Below are positions 45,849-57,560 of a DNA stretch of 59,374 bases, piece after piece. Source of the DNA: Neobacillus notoginsengisoli (lineage in GTDB: Bacteria; Bacillota; Bacilli; Bacillales; Cytobacillaceae); NCBI RefSeq assembly GCF_003515685.1, contig NZ_QWEG01000019.1:1-59374 (forward strand), given 5' to 3'. Position 1 is the first letter of the stretch; each line of letters starts with the position of its first letter. A program made the translations under genes and the position numbers. The notes under the pieces were generated by a model that saw nothing but the letters and a program-made list of their open reading frames with translations, had not been told where the DNA came from and ran no database searches.

Positions 45849-47012
45849 TTAATAAATATGCACAAACGGTTCATCCTGATCGGCTTTACGGACAATGAGT
45901 GACTCTGGTCCGTTGACGGAAGTGATGCTTACAGACACGGCGATGTATTTAGGAAAATGCTCCATGACCAGGCCGGTTACATATTGGGTGAAGCCGATTC
46001 CTTCTGCCTTACCGTAAAACTGAATTGGAATCTGGATGTTCAATTCCTTCAGCTGCCCTTCAACATAGTGCGCTTTTCCGACCACACCGTTAAAGTTCGG
46101 GAAGTACTTCTCGACGTCTTGCTTGAAGTTATCAAACGCGACTACATCCTCGCGGTATTTCTCCCTGGCTTCTCGCGACGGGAACAGATAGTACTTTTCA
46201 TTTACCTTCTCCCATTTGTCAATAGTAGCTCCCTGGTTTACCGTTGTATAAGCAAAAAAGCTCCCCGGGACGACAGATTCATTGCTTTCCTGTTCGAACA
46301 GGGCGATTGTAATCGGAACATTCCTTAGTTCATCCGTGGCACGGAGACGCTTCAAAACTTCTTGGGCAATCTTTTTCCCTTCGGCCTCAAGGACTCTCCG
46401 TTCAATCGGAACCTTATAGACATCTCCGTATTGCACTTTCCTATAATAATGGACCGAATTCAATGCGAGGCCGATCGCGACCCCGGCCAGTTTGACGCTG
46501 TCTTTTTCGCCCTTGATCAAGTAATCCTGCTCAAGGATGTGGGCCAAGTAAATTGGGCCTTTTTCATTTCTAGCTTCAATATCACCCGCACCCTCGTCAA
46601 CAGGATTGAGGCCCACGTTGTCCCCTTCTTCCATCTTTTTTTCCGCAAGTTGTTTTTTCGTTAACTTGCGGCTGAGCCAGGCTTCTACGGTTCCTTTTCT
46701 CAGCACTTGCCCTTCACGAAATACATATTTATCGGGATCAAATGTATTTTGGGCAATGCGCATCAGGCCCATCTCAAACTCATTGATATCATAGCGTGTA
46801 TTCAAGTTATTGACTGTGAGCCCGCGCGCCTCGCTCGGTACGAATGGCAGGACTGTCCGGTAATATTTATTTGAAATTTGGTATTTCGGTATAATCGCCT
46901 TTTCCTTAGTTTTATCGGTACGGTCGACGACCTCCTCCTGCTTTTGAAAGTTTGGCGCGCACGCACCAAGCAGAAGGGATAAGGAAAGAAGCGCGACTGT
47001 TAGCTTTCTCAC
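45849..47012 (-). CDS. camS: CamS family sex pheromone lipoprotein (YerH)
   Basis: 387 aa. Lipoprotein: MRKLTVALLSLSLLLGAC (Cys 18). Orthologue of B. subtilis YerH; in staphylococci and enterococci the signal peptide of CamS-type proteins gives rise to a pheromone peptide, which is not shown for Bacillus. Conserved SNKYYRTVLPFVPSEARGL region and QVLRKGTVEAWLSRKL. GTG start at 47012 with GAGGTG eight bases upstream. Follows ligA by 17 bp, consistent with the pcrB-pcrA-ligA-yerH operon. Confidence 0.92.
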   Translation of the reverse strand: MRKLTVALLSLSLLLGACAPNFQKQEEVVDRTDKTKEKAIIPKYQISNKYYRTVLPFVPSEARGLTVNNLNTRYDINEFEMGLMRIAQNTFDPDKYVFREGQVLRKGTVEAWLSRKLTKKQLAEKKMEEGDNVGLNPVDEGAGDIEARNEKGPIYLAHILEQDYLIKGEKDSVKLAGVAIGLALNSVHYYRKVQYGDVYKVPIERRVLEAEGKKIAQEVLKRLRATDELRNVPITIALFEQESNESVVPGSFFAYTTVNQGATIDKWEKVNEKYYLFPSREAREKYREDVVAFDNFKQDVEKYFPNFNGVVGKAHYVEGQLKELNIQIPIQFYGKAEGIGFTQYVTGLVMEHFPKYIAVSVSITSVNGPESLIVRKADQDEPFVHIY

Positions 47013-47029
47013 GTTTCCTGCACCTCTTA

Positions 47030-49036
<2,007 letters not shown>

Positions 49037-49064
49037 TCAATCCCTCTTTTCGCAAAAAATACTG

Positions 49065-51281
49065 TTATACTTTTTTGATCGGGGCGAATTTTGCCAAAAG
49101 GCGTTTAATCCCGACCGGGCTTGGAAAAGCAATATCAAGCTCCATTCCTTCGCCTTCTCCCTTTACCCCGACGACTGTTCCAACGCCCCATTTGCCATGT
49201 TCGGCTTTATCGCCGGCGTGCCAGCCAATCGACTCGCCTCCTGAGTTCACAGGCCGTATAACAGGCCTTCTCGTAACAGGCTGGCTTGGTGCGCCGAACT
49301 GGCGGCTTCCAGCGCTGCCAAACTGTCTGGCGGCGGGTTTTTCTTCTTCAAGAAGATCAGCCGGGATTTCTTTAATAAACCGGGACGGAGGATTCATGTT
49401 CGTGCGACCAAACAGCGTGCGCATCTGGGCATTTGTCAAAAACAAATATTGCTCGGCCCTAGTGATGCCGACATATGCCAGGCGCCTCTCTTCCTCCATT
49501 TCCCCTTCGTCGACTAATGATCGGTTATGCGGGAAAACTCCCTCCTCCAGGCCGATCAGGAAAACAACCGGGAATTCAAGTCCCTTTGCGGAGTGCAATG
49601 TCATTAACGTTACCTTTTCCGTTTTTTCTGGTTCATCATTCATCGAATCGATATCGGCAACAAGTGCTAGATCTGTCAAAAAGGCAACAAGCGTTTTATC
49701 CTCGCTTGTTTCTTCAAAGCTTTTCGTAACAGAAAGCAATTCCTCCAGGTTTTCCATCCTGCTCTGTGCTTCGAGCGATTTTTCAGACCGCAGCATATCC
49801 ATATAACCGGATTTGTCCAATAGATCCTCAACAATTTCCGTAACGGACAGGAATTCCTGCATCCTCGTATAATTATCAATCAAATCGCGGAACCCGGCGG
49901 CCGCTTTCGCCGCTTTTGGGCTAAGCCCGATCAGTTCGACAGATTCAAGCGCCTGATAAAGGGTCAAATCATGCATATTGGCGAAATCCGTAATCTTATC
50001 AACCGATGTCTGGCCAATCGCCCGCTTCGGCACGTTAATGACCCTAAGGAGGCTGATATCATCGTCCGGATTGGAAATGAGCCTTAAATAAGCAAGAATA
50101 TCCTTAATCTCTTTCCTGTCATAGAACTTGGTGCCGCCGACAATCTGGTAATCAATAACCGACTTCAGCAAAACTTCCTCCATGACACGCGATTGCGCGT
50201 TCGTCCGGTATAGAATGGCGATATCGTTGGCGCAGTAATCGCCCGAATGGATTAATTCCTTGATTTTTCCGGCAATAAACTGTGCTTCACCTTGCTCGCT
50301 GTCCGCTCTATAATAGACGAGTTTATTGCCCTCAGGGTTCTCAGTCCAAAGATTTTTCGGCTTCCGGTTCGCATTTTTCGCAATGACTTCGTTAGCCGCC
50401 AACAGAATCCTTTTCGTTGACCGGTAGTTTTGCTCAAGCAAAATAACCTTTGCGTTCGGATAATCCTTTTCAAAAGACAGGATATTCGCAATGTCGGCGC
50501 CGCGCCATTTGTAAATCGACTGGTCGGAGTCCCCGACAACGCACAGATTCCTGAATCTGGCGGCGAGCATTTTGACAAGCATGTACTGCGCCCGGTTCGT
50601 GTCCTGGTACTCATCGACATGAATATACTGAAACTTGCGCTGATAGTATTCAAGTACGTCTGGAACTTGTTTGAAGAGATTGATCGTTATCATAATCAAG
50701 TCATCAAAATCGAGGGCCTGGTTTCTGCGGAGCCTTTTTTGGTATTCCTTGTAGACATCGGCAACCTTCTGTTCAAAATAGCTCCCGGCCGTTTTCTCAA
50801 ACTCCTCCGGGCTGATCAGCTCGTTCTTGGCAGAAGAAATTGAGCCAAGGATCATCCGGGGGTCGAATTGTTTCGGATCCATATTCCTGTCTTTCAGGAT
50901 ACCCTTAATGACCGATTGCTGATCGGTCGTGTCGAGGATGGTAAAGTTCCGGTTAAAGCCAATCCGGTCGATATCCCTGCGCAAAATCCGGACGCACATC
51001 GAGTGGAACGTCGATATCCAGACTTGCTCGGCCACACCGCCCATCATTTTTCCAATCCTGTCCTTCATCTCGCGGGCGGCTTTATTCGTAAAGGTAATCG
51101 CGAGGATATTATACGGGTTCACTTCTTTTTCAAGCATGAGGTAGCCGATTCTGTGTGTCAGCACCCTCGTCTTGCCGCTTCCTGCCCCTGCCATGATCAG
51201 AAGCGGGCCGTCCGTTGCTTTGACTGCGGCTTGCTGTTCAGGGTTCAGTCCGCCCAGCAGTTTATCTTTTAAGTATTGCAT
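49065..51281 (-). CDS. pcrA: ATP-dependent DNA helicase PcrA
   Basis: 738 aa, almost identical in length to B. subtilis PcrA (739). UvrD/Rep superfamily 1 helicase. Motifs: Walker [76 protein letters not shown] and VGITRAEQ. The C-terminal Tudor-like RNA polymerase-interacting part has [10 protein letters not shown]. Start at 51281 ([13 protein letters not shown]) fits family and ribosome site; the upstream in-frame ATGs do not. Confidence 0.97.
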   Translation of the reverse strand: MQYLKDKLLGGLNPEQQAAVKATDGPLLIMAGAGSGKTRVLTHRIGYLMLEKEVNPYNILAITFTNKAAREMKDRIGKMMGGVAEQVWISTFHSMCVRILRRDIDRIGFNRNFTILDTTDQQSVIKGILKDRNMDPKQFDPRMILGSISSAKNELISPEEFEKTAGSYFEQKVADVYKEYQKRLRRNQALDFDDLIMITINLFKQVPDVLEYYQRKFQYIHVDEYQDTNRAQYMLVKMLAARFRNLCVVGDSDQSIYKWRGADIANILSFEKDYPNAKVILLEQNYRSTKRILLAANEVIAKNANRKPKNLWTENPEGNKLVYYRADSEQGEAQFIAGKIKELIHSGDYCANDIAILYRTNAQSRVMEEVLLKSVIDYQIVGGTKFYDRKEIKDILAYLRLISNPDDDISLLRVINVPKRAIGQTSVDKITDFANMHDLTLYQALESVELIGLSPKAAKAAAGFRDLIDNYTRMQEFLSVTEIVEDLLDKSGYMDMLRSEKSLEAQSRMENLEELLSVTKSFEETSEDKTLVAFLTDLALVADIDSMNDEPEKTEKVTLMTLHSAKGLEFPVVFLIGLEEGVFPHNRSLVDEGEMEEERRLAYVGITRAEQYLFLTNAQMRTLFGRTNMNPPSRFIKEIPADLLEEEKPAARQFGSAGSRQFGAPSQPVTRRPVIRPVNSGGESIGWHAGDKAEHGKWGVGTVVGVKGEGEGMELDIAFPSPVGIKRLLAKFAPIKKV

Positions 51282-51348
51282 CTTCTCCACCACCATATAC
51301 AAACATATGTTCCGTTTCTATTTTAAGCTCTTTCGCCAACATTTGCAG

Positions 51349-52041
51349 CTAGTTTTTTGTTTTTACTGCTTTTACAGTTTCAAGCGCTTTGCGAAGGTTT
51401 TCGTAGATGATGTTTCCGACTACGATGACGTCGGCATGGCTGGCCATTTCTTCTGCCTGTTCCTTCGAGGCAATCCCGCCTCCGTAGAACAGGACGGCTT
51501 GATCGAGGCCATTTTTAGCAGCGGCCACGATTTCCGGATTGCCATAGGTGCCGCTATATTCAAGATAGAAGATCGGCATTCCGAACATTTTCTCGGCCAT
51601 CATCGCGTAGGCCCGTACATCTTCTGCTGACAGATCTGTTTCAGCCTCAGTCAGATGCGCTGCTTTACAATCTTTATTGAGAATGACATACGCCTCCATC
51701 GCGAATTCATCCCAGTCCATAATGTCCCCGTACTCCTTAACCGCTTCAAAATGAAGTCCATTGATCCATTTCGGATCGCGGCTGTTCAGGATGGACGGCA
51801 CAAAGTAAAGATCAAAGCCTGGCGTCACCGACTCTAAATTAGAAACCTCAAGGACACACGGAACCGTAAAGCGGCGGATTCTCGCCATCAGGTCAAGAAC
51901 CTTTTCCAGTGTCACTCCGTCGGTACCCCCGACAATAACTGCATCCGTCCCGGATTCACAGATTGCCTCCAAATCAGAATCAGTTATTTCTTTGGCGGGA
52001 TCCAGCTTGAACACATGGCGCCACTCACGAAAATCGTACAT
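51349..52041 (-). CDS. pcrB: Heptaprenylglyceryl phosphate synthase PcrB
   Basis: 230 aa. TIM-barrel enzyme that joins heptaprenyl diphosphate to glycerol-1-phosphate (EC 2.5.1.n9), giving archaeal-type ether lipids in Bacillaceae. Family blocks [38 protein letters not shown], and [25 protein letters not shown] cut across phosphate-binding loops. GGAGG before the ATG. Upstream of pcrA by about 65 bp. Confidence 0.95.
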   Translation of the reverse strand: MYDFREWRHVFKLDPAKEITDSDLEAICESGTDAVIVGGTDGVTLEKVLDLMARIRRFTVPCVLEVSNLESVTPGFDLYFVPSILNSRDPKWINGLHFEAVKEYGDIMDWDEFAMEAYVILNKDCKAAHLTEAETDLSAEDVRAYAMMAEKMFGMPIFYLEYSGTYGNPEIVAAAKNGLDQAVLFYGGGIASKEQAEEMASHADVIVVGNIIYENLRKALETVKAVKTKN

Positions 52042-52203
52042 ACCAAAAATCCTCCATTCACTATTCCATTCCTACATTATAGCATTAGGGAAAACGATAC
52101 AAAAACAAAACAGGGAAAAGTCCTTTAGAAAAACCAGCCAATCAAAAATACGTATTGCCTAATAAAAGAAAAATAGCCGAAGCAGTGCCCCGGCTATTTT
52201 CTA

Positions 52204-52521
52204 TCATTCCTCTGTATTCGTCACAACCGGATCTTTCAGCCGGTCCAGAACCATTTCATAGGCATCGTTTCCGTAATTCAAGCAACGCTTCACTCTGGAA
52301 ATCGTCGCTGTGCTGGCACCGGTTTCGCCTTCTATCTTATGATACGTTTTGCCCTCGCGGAGCATCCTGGCAACCTCCAGCCGCTGGGATAGCGACTGTA
52401 TTTCATTTACCGTGCACAAATCATCGAAAAAACGATAGCACTCCTCAAGGTCTTTTAATGTAAGGATTGCCTCAAATAGCTGGTCAAGCCCTTTCCCTCT
52501 CAGCTTATTTATTTGCATCAT
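52204..52521 (-). CDS. yerC: YerC/YecD family TrpR-related protein
   Basis: 105 aa. TrpR-superfamily DNA-binding fold: LTLKDLEECYRFFDDLCTVNEI then RLEVARMLREGKTYHKIEGETGASTATISRVKRCL (helix-turn-helix). B. subtilis YerC is small and essential or nearly so; its regulon is unsettled. A second ATG three bases downstream is equally possible and gives the usual MQINKLRGK start. Lies between pcrB and yerB, as in B. subtilis. Confidence 0.93.
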   Translation of the reverse strand: MMQINKLRGKGLDQLFEAILTLKDLEECYRFFDDLCTVNEIQSLSQRLEVARMLREGKTYHKIEGETGASTATISRVKRCLNYGNDAYEMVLDRLKDPVVTNTEE

Positions 52522-52547
52522 ATCCTACCCCTTTTCAGTTCAGCATT

Positions 52548-53591
52548 TTATAAATTCTCTTCAAATGAGACAACGCTCGCCAGGCCTGGATTAGACGGAA
52601 CAATATTCACCCACGTTTTGCCGCGGACGAGACGAGCTTCATTTCCATCAACAATCGGAACTATCCGTCCATGATCATTCAGCCAGTCCACTTCGGCCAC
52701 TTTTCCTTTTTGCAAAAGAAAGCCCTTGCCCCCGCTCTTCAAATCAATATCACGGAGTCCGCCGGGGCCGGCAGCTTTATGGTCCATCTCCGCTATAAAA
52801 ATATTATCAAGCAGGACAGGCTCTCCTGAATCAAGGTCGCTCGTCAGCTCGCCATTCGAATATCGTTTATATTTGCCAAGTTCAGAATCATATCGGTAAA
52901 CCGAGGTGAATGTGTCATTCGAGAAATAGGAAACTTCGACTGCTAAAGCTTCAGGCCCCTCAAGGCTTGCTTCTTCTTCCTTTGTAAGAAATTTGAAGCT
53001 TTCCGGAGTCTGGCTCATATCAAACCCGTTCATTTTCGAGCCTTTTACCATGTTTTCGTAGGCAATATACGAATTGTGCGGCGCCTGCCTAAAATCTGCC
53101 CGCTTAAACAGCGTCCCGTCATAGGCCATCCCGTTCAGATGGTCGATCACTCCGCTATTCAGCATTTCCTTTGCTTCCACACTATAACCATGGGCAATAA
53201 AAATGCTGTCCAAGCCTTTGGCAAGGTTGATATAATAATCCCTTGCACTCCGGATTGGACCGACAGTCTCAGGCTTTTCACTTTGAAAAATCGCCAGGAA
53301 TCTCGTAACATCCCCTTCGGCAAGCAGTTCATAGACGATATCTGCTTTGTTGAGCCCTGATTGTGGCCGAGCCTTCGGATGATTATTGACCATGACTGCA
53401 AAAGCCCTTCCGCCTGTTGGTGTTTGGGAAGCAATTCCTGTCAGAGGAAACGCAAAAGGCAGTTCGGCCTGTTTCTTTGCGGCAGCTGCTTTCTTGCCGC
53501 TGTTTTCAGTTGCGGATTTCCCAGCGCCTTTGTCACTGCATGCTGATAAAAGCAGCAGTACTGCCGCCATAGCGAGAGCCCATTTTCTCAT
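52548..53591 (-). CDS. yerB: DUF3048 domain lipoprotein YerB
   Basis: 347 aa. Lipobox LLSAC, a short Ala/Lys linker, then two DUF3048-type parts: PFAFPLTGIASQTPTGGRAF, MVNNHPKARPQSGLNKADIVYE, and GPIRSARDYYINLAKGLDSIF. Function unknown. Start at 53591 (MRKWALAMAAV) has GGGG at good spacing; the ATG at 53612 precedes a poor site. Confidence 0.92.
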   Translation of the reverse strand: MRKWALAMAAVLLLLSACSDKGAGKSATENSGKKAAAAKKQAELPFAFPLTGIASQTPTGGRAFAVMVNNHPKARPQSGLNKADIVYELLAEGDVTRFLAIFQSEKPETVGPIRSARDYYINLAKGLDSIFIAHGYSVEAKEMLNSGVIDHLNGMAYDGTLFKRADFRQAPHNSYIAYENMVKGSKMNGFDMSQTPESFKFLTKEEEASLEGPEALAVEVSYFSNDTFTSVYRYDSELGKYKRYSNGELTSDLDSGEPVLLDNIFIAEMDHKAAGPGGLRDIDLKSGGKGFLLQKGKVAEVDWLNDHGRIVPIVDGNEARLVRGKTWVNIVPSNPGLASVVSFEENL

Positions 53592-53651
53592 CCTCACACC
53601 CCGTTTGAACATTTATCTCTTTATTTTGTTCTATCTCTTTACTTTACTATT

Positions 53652-55391
53652 TTAACGCATTATTGACGGAAAGAGTATCATTTTATTCATCACGTCATAC
53701 ATTCCCTGCTGCGTAATCCGGATATATGGCAAATGAGTTGACGAAAAGAACAGCAGGCTATAGACGGGGTCGGAGTAAGCATAGCCCCGTTCGCGCAACA
53801 CTTCATACAATTTTTCTTCGGCTTTCATCAATTCTTCCAGGGGCAGTTCCGTCATGAGCCCGCCAAGCTGGAGCGGTATTTCACAGATCGCCTTCTCTCT
53901 CTCAGAAACTACGATTCCCCCGCCAATTTCTTTCATCCTATTAAAAGAGTGGAGGATGTCAGCTTTGCTTTTGCCAATCAGGATAATATCCCCCGTATTG
54001 GAAAATGAACTCGCCATTCCCTGCAGCTTGTTCGCAAACCCTTTCAGGATAGTATTAATCCGCCACTTTCCGTTTCGGTCAATGAGCATAAAGAAACACT
54101 CATCATGGCTGTCCGACAGCTGATTCCTGGATACTTCAATTGAGACGGAGTAGGGCTTCGTAATGACGGCATTCTCCATTTGGATACCGAATGGCATCGA
54201 GAATTGCAAGTCGCCCTCCGTCAGCTCCCAGTCGAGGTCGAGCGGTTCTAGGCCATAGTCATCCCAATTCAATTCAGGGAAGGAATCGATGAACTCACCA
54301 TCGCGTTTTACCCACTTGCCTTTTGCCAGGACAGATACCGGGCACGGCTCTTCCATACTTGAAAGGATATTAAGATTGGCAACCCTGCCTGTAGCGATTT
54401 TGCCATGGATATGTGCAAAATTGTAGTACTTTGCCGGATTGATCGTCGCCATATTATATGCATCTATGACAGGGATGCCTTTTTCAATCGCGATCCGGAT
54501 CATTTGGTCAATGACCCCGTCTTTGTAGAAACCGGAAGAAGAGCCGTCGGTTGTAAACATCAGCTGATCGTAAGCTGTGATGCCCAACCGATTCATATCA
54601 TCCAAGAGGCGCGGCAAATCAGGCCGGATGGATGAGTGCCTGAGTGAGACGGTATATCCCTGCATAAGGCGATCATATACTTCCTCACCCGTCATCGCCT
54701 CGTGGTCGCAATCGGCACCTAGCAACATCATTTTTGCCAATGTTTTTTCCGAAGCACCTGGGAAATGCCCTTCAATCTGCTTTCTCATCCTTTTTGCTTC
54801 CTGAATCCAATGAAGCATCATATCATCGCCAGCCAGCAGCTTCGGCCAACCCGTCAATTCACCGCCCTGAAGAACTGCATCATGCTCGAGCCATGATTTA
54901 ATCTGGCTGTGGGAAAAAACCTCTTCCTCATTAAGGATTTCCGTCTGCGGGTCGAACCTGCACCACCAAAACATGGTTGCCGGGATGCTCCGCAAATCCT
55001 TCATAAGCAAAAAAGCACGTTTTTTATTCAAATGCAAAACGAGCGACATATTATCATTAATAATGGTTGTCGTCCCCCGGCCGGCTGCATAGGCCGCAAA
55101 GGAATGAGGATTATATAACTGGAAAGGATGTGCGTGAGGTTCGATGTAGCCTGGAACAATAAATTGGCCGCTGCAGTCTATTGTGTTGCAGTTCACAAGA
55201 TTTGGCGGCAACTTTTCCCCTACATACACAATCCTGTCATCATAAATCCATATATTTGCCTTCATCCAGCTGCGGAACGTCTGGTTCAGGTATGTAGCAT
55301 TTTTCAAAAGAATGGTGGGAGAAAGCCTTCCGTCCAAAACATCAACATGTTCGCGCAAATGCTTGTTTTTCCACCTATAGCGCTGTTCCAT
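53652..55391 (-). CDS. yerA: Adenine deaminase-like amidohydrolase YerA
   Basis: 579 aa. Metal-dependent amidohydrolase of the adenine deaminase (AdeC) family. Metal ligands in EPHAHPF, EGHFPG, CDHEAM, and TTDGSSSGF. It is the YerA paralogue, not AdeC itself; whether it deaminates adenine is not established. Keeps its conserved place between purB and yerB. The ribosome site is weak (GGGAGTGTGAAG). Confidence 0.9.
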   Translation of the reverse strand: MEQRYRWKNKHLREHVDVLDGRLSPTILLKNATYLNQTFRSWMKANIWIYDDRIVYVGEKLPPNLVNCNTIDCSGQFIVPGYIEPHAHPFQLYNPHSFAAYAAGRGTTTIINDNMSLVLHLNKKRAFLLMKDLRSIPATMFWWCRFDPQTEILNEEEVFSHSQIKSWLEHDAVLQGGELTGWPKLLAGDDMMLHWIQEAKRMRKQIEGHFPGASEKTLAKMMLLGADCDHEAMTGEEVYDRLMQGYTVSLRHSSIRPDLPRLLDDMNRLGITAYDQLMFTTDGSSSGFYKDGVIDQMIRIAIEKGIPVIDAYNMATINPAKYYNFAHIHGKIATGRVANLNILSSMEEPCPVSVLAKGKWVKRDGEFIDSFPELNWDDYGLEPLDLDWELTEGDLQFSMPFGIQMENAVITKPYSVSIEVSRNQLSDSHDECFFMLIDRNGKWRINTILKGFANKLQGMASSFSNTGDIILIGKSKADILHSFNRMKEIGGGIVVSEREKAICEIPLQLGGLMTELPLEELMKAEEKLYEVLRERGYAYSDPVYSLLFFSSTHLPYIRITQQGMYDVMNKMILFPSIMR

Positions 55392-55566
55392 TGTTCTTCA
55401 CACTCCCGAAAGGAATCTATATAAAATAGTTTTCTGAAATTTCAATATTAAGAAAGCCCTTTCATTTTATCTTACCATATTCTTTTCATTGTTGATGTAG
55501 TGAATTTCAAAATGGTTTGATAAATTTGTGAATGAATGAGCAAATAGAGAAAACACTTTAAATCTG

Positions 55567-55601
55567 CATAAAAAAGCATCCATCCGTGTTAAGGATGAAT
55601 G
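55567..55601 (-). terminator. Terminator after purB
   Basis: Minus strand AAAGCATTCATCC-TTAACAC-GGATGGATGCTTT then T residues. A terminator directly after purB shows that purB is the last gene of its transcript here. Confidence 0.9.
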
Positions 55602-55612
55602 CTTTGTTTTGC

Positions 55613-56905
55613 TTAAAGGTCAAGCCTTTTAAAGATTGTATCCACATGCTGGAGATGGTAGCTGTAATCAAAGCAGTCATCGAGTTCTTCCGTTGAAAGA
55701 TGCTTTGTAATGCGCTCGTCCTGATCAAGCAGGCTCCGGAATGGGACTTGCTGTTCCCAAGCCTCCATGGCTCTAGGCTGCACCGTATCATATGCTTCCT
55801 CGCGTGAAAGCCCCTTCTCAATTAATGCAAGCAAAACCCTCTGTGAGTAAATCAGACCGAGTGTCCTGTCCATATTGCGCTTCATATTTTCAGGGTAAAC
55901 AGTCAGGTTTTTAATAATGTTGCCAAACCGATTGAGCATGTAGTTCAGAAGAATGGTCGCATCCGGCAGGATAATCCGTTCCGCGGACGAGTGCGAAATA
56001 TCTCGCTCATGCCAAAGCGGCACATTTTCGTAAGCTGTCAGCATATGGCCCCGGATCACCCTTGAAAGGCCCGTCATATTCTCTGAACCAATTGGATTCC
56101 GTTTATGCGGCATGGCCGAAGAGCCTTTTTGCCCTTTTGCAAAAAATTCCTCTACCTCGCGCGTTTCACTTTTTTGCAGGCCACGCACCTCAACAGCGAA
56201 CTTCTCAATCGATGAAGCGACCAGCGCAATCACGGACAAATAATGGGCATGCCGATCCCTTTGAAGCGTCTGGGTCGAGATAGGCGCAGCTTCAAGGCCA
56301 AGCTTTTCACATACATATTTCTCAACAAACGGGTCAATATTCGCGTATGTACCAACAGCTCCGGAAATCTTCCCTGCCTCCACACCTCTTGCAGCCTCAT
56401 TAAAGCGGGCCAGATTACGTTTCATTTCCTCATACCAAAGGGCAAGCTTCAGGCCGAATGTAGTCGGTTCCGCATGGACGCCATGTGTCCTGCCCATCAT
56501 GACCGTATATTTGTGCTCCTGGGCTTTTTCTTTCAAAATAGCAATGAAGCGTTCAATGTCAGCCCTAATAATTTCGTTAGCCTGCTTCAGCAAATAAGAA
56601 AGTGCCGTATCGACAACATCTGTAGAGGTCAGTCCGTAATGGACCCATTTCTTCTCTTCCCCTAACGATTCTGATACCGCCCTTGTAAAGGCCACCACAT
56701 CGTGCCTTGTCTCTTCTTCAATTTCTTTGATTCGTTCTACATCAAACCGCGCATTTTCCCGTATCTTCTGCACATCATCGCGAGGAATATCACCTAGTTC
56801 CGCCCATGCCTCACATGCAAGGATTTCTACTTCAAGCCAAGCGTTAAAACGGTTTTTTTCCTCCCAAACACTTGCCATTTCCGGTCTTGTATAGCGATCG
56901 ATCAT
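55613..56905 (-). CDS. purB: Adenylosuccinate lyase
   Basis: 430 aa, the Bacillus length. Cleaves SAICAR and adenylosuccinate (EC 4.3.2.2) in purine synthesis. Fumarase-superfamily blocks: [31 protein letters not shown], and the signature loop [17 protein letters not shown]. Strong GGGGGAAG before the ATG. Unlike B. subtilis it is not followed by purCSQLFMNHD nor preceded by purEK; it has its own promoter, PurR-box-like operator and terminator. Confidence 0.97.
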   Translation of the reverse strand: MIDRYTRPEMASVWEEKNRFNAWLEVEILACEAWAELGDIPRDDVQKIRENARFDVERIKEIEEETRHDVVAFTRAVSESLGEEKKWVHYGLTSTDVVDTALSYLLKQANEIIRADIERFIAILKEKAQEHKYTVMMGRTHGVHAEPTTFGLKLALWYEEMKRNLARFNEAARGVEAGKISGAVGTYANIDPFVEKYVCEKLGLEAAPISTQTLQRDRHAHYLSVIALVASSIEKFAVEVRGLQKSETREVEEFFAKGQKGSSAMPHKRNPIGSENMTGLSRVIRGHMLTAYENVPLWHERDISHSSAERIILPDATILLNYMLNRFGNIIKNLTVYPENMKRNMDRTLGLIYSQRVLLALIEKGLSREEAYDTVQPRAMEAWEQQVPFRSLLDQDERITKHLSTEELDDCFDYSYHLQHVDTIFKRLDL

Positions 56906-56977
56906 TGCACTTCCCCCGTTACAATAGATTTATATTAAGTATGTATACGTGCCTTGTTCCAGGCAAAGTCACCTTCA

Positions 56978-57006
56978 TCTTAACAGCCGTTCATATGGGC
57001 TGTCAA
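56978..57006 (-). promoter_or_regulatory. Promoter of purB
   Basis: Minus strand TTGACA (57001-57006), 17-bp spacer, TAAGAT (56978-56983); leader of about 65 nt to purB. Confidence 0.75.
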
Positions 57007-57009
57007 ACA

Positions 57010-57055
57010 AATACACGAACAATATAAAAATTAACTATAAAATCGTTCGTGTATT
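57010..57055 (-). promoter_or_regulatory. PurR-box-like operator upstream of purB
   Basis: Perfect 11-bp inverted arms AATACACGAAC and GTTCGTGTATT facing each other across 24 bp of A/T-rich DNA. The CGAAC cores, their inverted orientation, spacing and place just upstream of the -35 match the PurBox pair of B. subtilis pur promoters (CCGAAC core there, ACGAAC here). Confidence 0.7.
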
Positions 57056-57060
57056 GTCCG

Positions 57061-57243
57061 TTATTCAGTCGCTTTTGCTTCAAAAATGATTTGCCGTCCA
57101 GCCGGAACAATCTCTTTCCCTTCTTCTTTAAATATAGGCTTTTCAATTCTGCGGATAGGAGTGTAACCTTTTTTCTTCATTCTTTCCAGACATTCGTCGA
57201 TTGTCTCATTTTCCATAACTTCGAACCTCATCTTTTTTTCCAT
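57061..57243 (-). CDS. yebG: NETI motif-containing protein (YebG)
   Basis: 60 aa. Small protein with the family-defining VMENETIDECLERMKKKGYTP. B. subtilis YebG lies just before the purine operon, as here. Function unknown. Start at 57243 has AAGGGG seven bases upstream. Confidence 0.9.
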   Translation of the reverse strand: MEKKMRFEVMENETIDECLERMKKKGYTPIRRIEKPIFKEEGKEIVPAGRQIIFEAKATE

Positions 57244-57289
57244 GATCATTCCCCTTTCGACATATTAAATATAAAACAAACTAAGGATT

Positions 57290-57475
57290 TGTACTTTGCA
57301 GATAAGATGACAATCTCCCTGCGGGATACCAGTTGTACCTATGAGCCTGGTAGTCGCAGATGAGCGCTTTATCCCGCTTTAACAGTCCGCCAACATTAAA
57401 GTGCTTGTTATAGGAGGACTTAGTGACCGAACGGCTGCTGACGGACGGGCTTTCGGGCTCCAAAGGTATTTTTAC
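57290..57475 (-). ncRNA. Candidate structured RNA leader upstream of yebG
   Basis: GC-rich block in AT-rich surroundings, on the minus strand between the DUF421 terminator and yebG. Two long-range stems: TATCCCGC/GCGGGATA (57370-57377 with 57321-57328, closing on an inner CCAG/CTGG) and TGACGGAC/GTCCGCCA (57439-57446 with 57385-57392). No T-run follows, so it would be the 5' part of the yebG transcript. I do not recognise a known riboswitch or T-box. The frame through it (57281-57463) has no ribosome site. Confidence 0.5.
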
Positions 57476-57512
57476 AACGTTCGATAATTATGTTCATTTT
57501 ATATAGTATAAC

Positions 57513-57557
57513 CAAAAACAAGGATGTGCCGGGGTTTATCATCTGCACATCCTTGTT
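57513..57557 (-). terminator. Terminator after the DUF421 gene
   Basis: Minus strand AACAAGGATGTGC / GCACATCCTTGTT then a T-run. Confidence 0.9.
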
Positions 57558-57560
57558 TAT

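Noticed and set aside
56906-57060. Purine riboswitch upstream of purB
   Set aside because: The leader is only about 65 nt and lacks the conserved G-box junction sequences; PurR-type boxes explain control better.
57281-57463. 60-codon minus-strand frame upstream of yebG
   Set aside because: No ribosome site and it covers the predicted long-range stems; better explained as a structured RNA.
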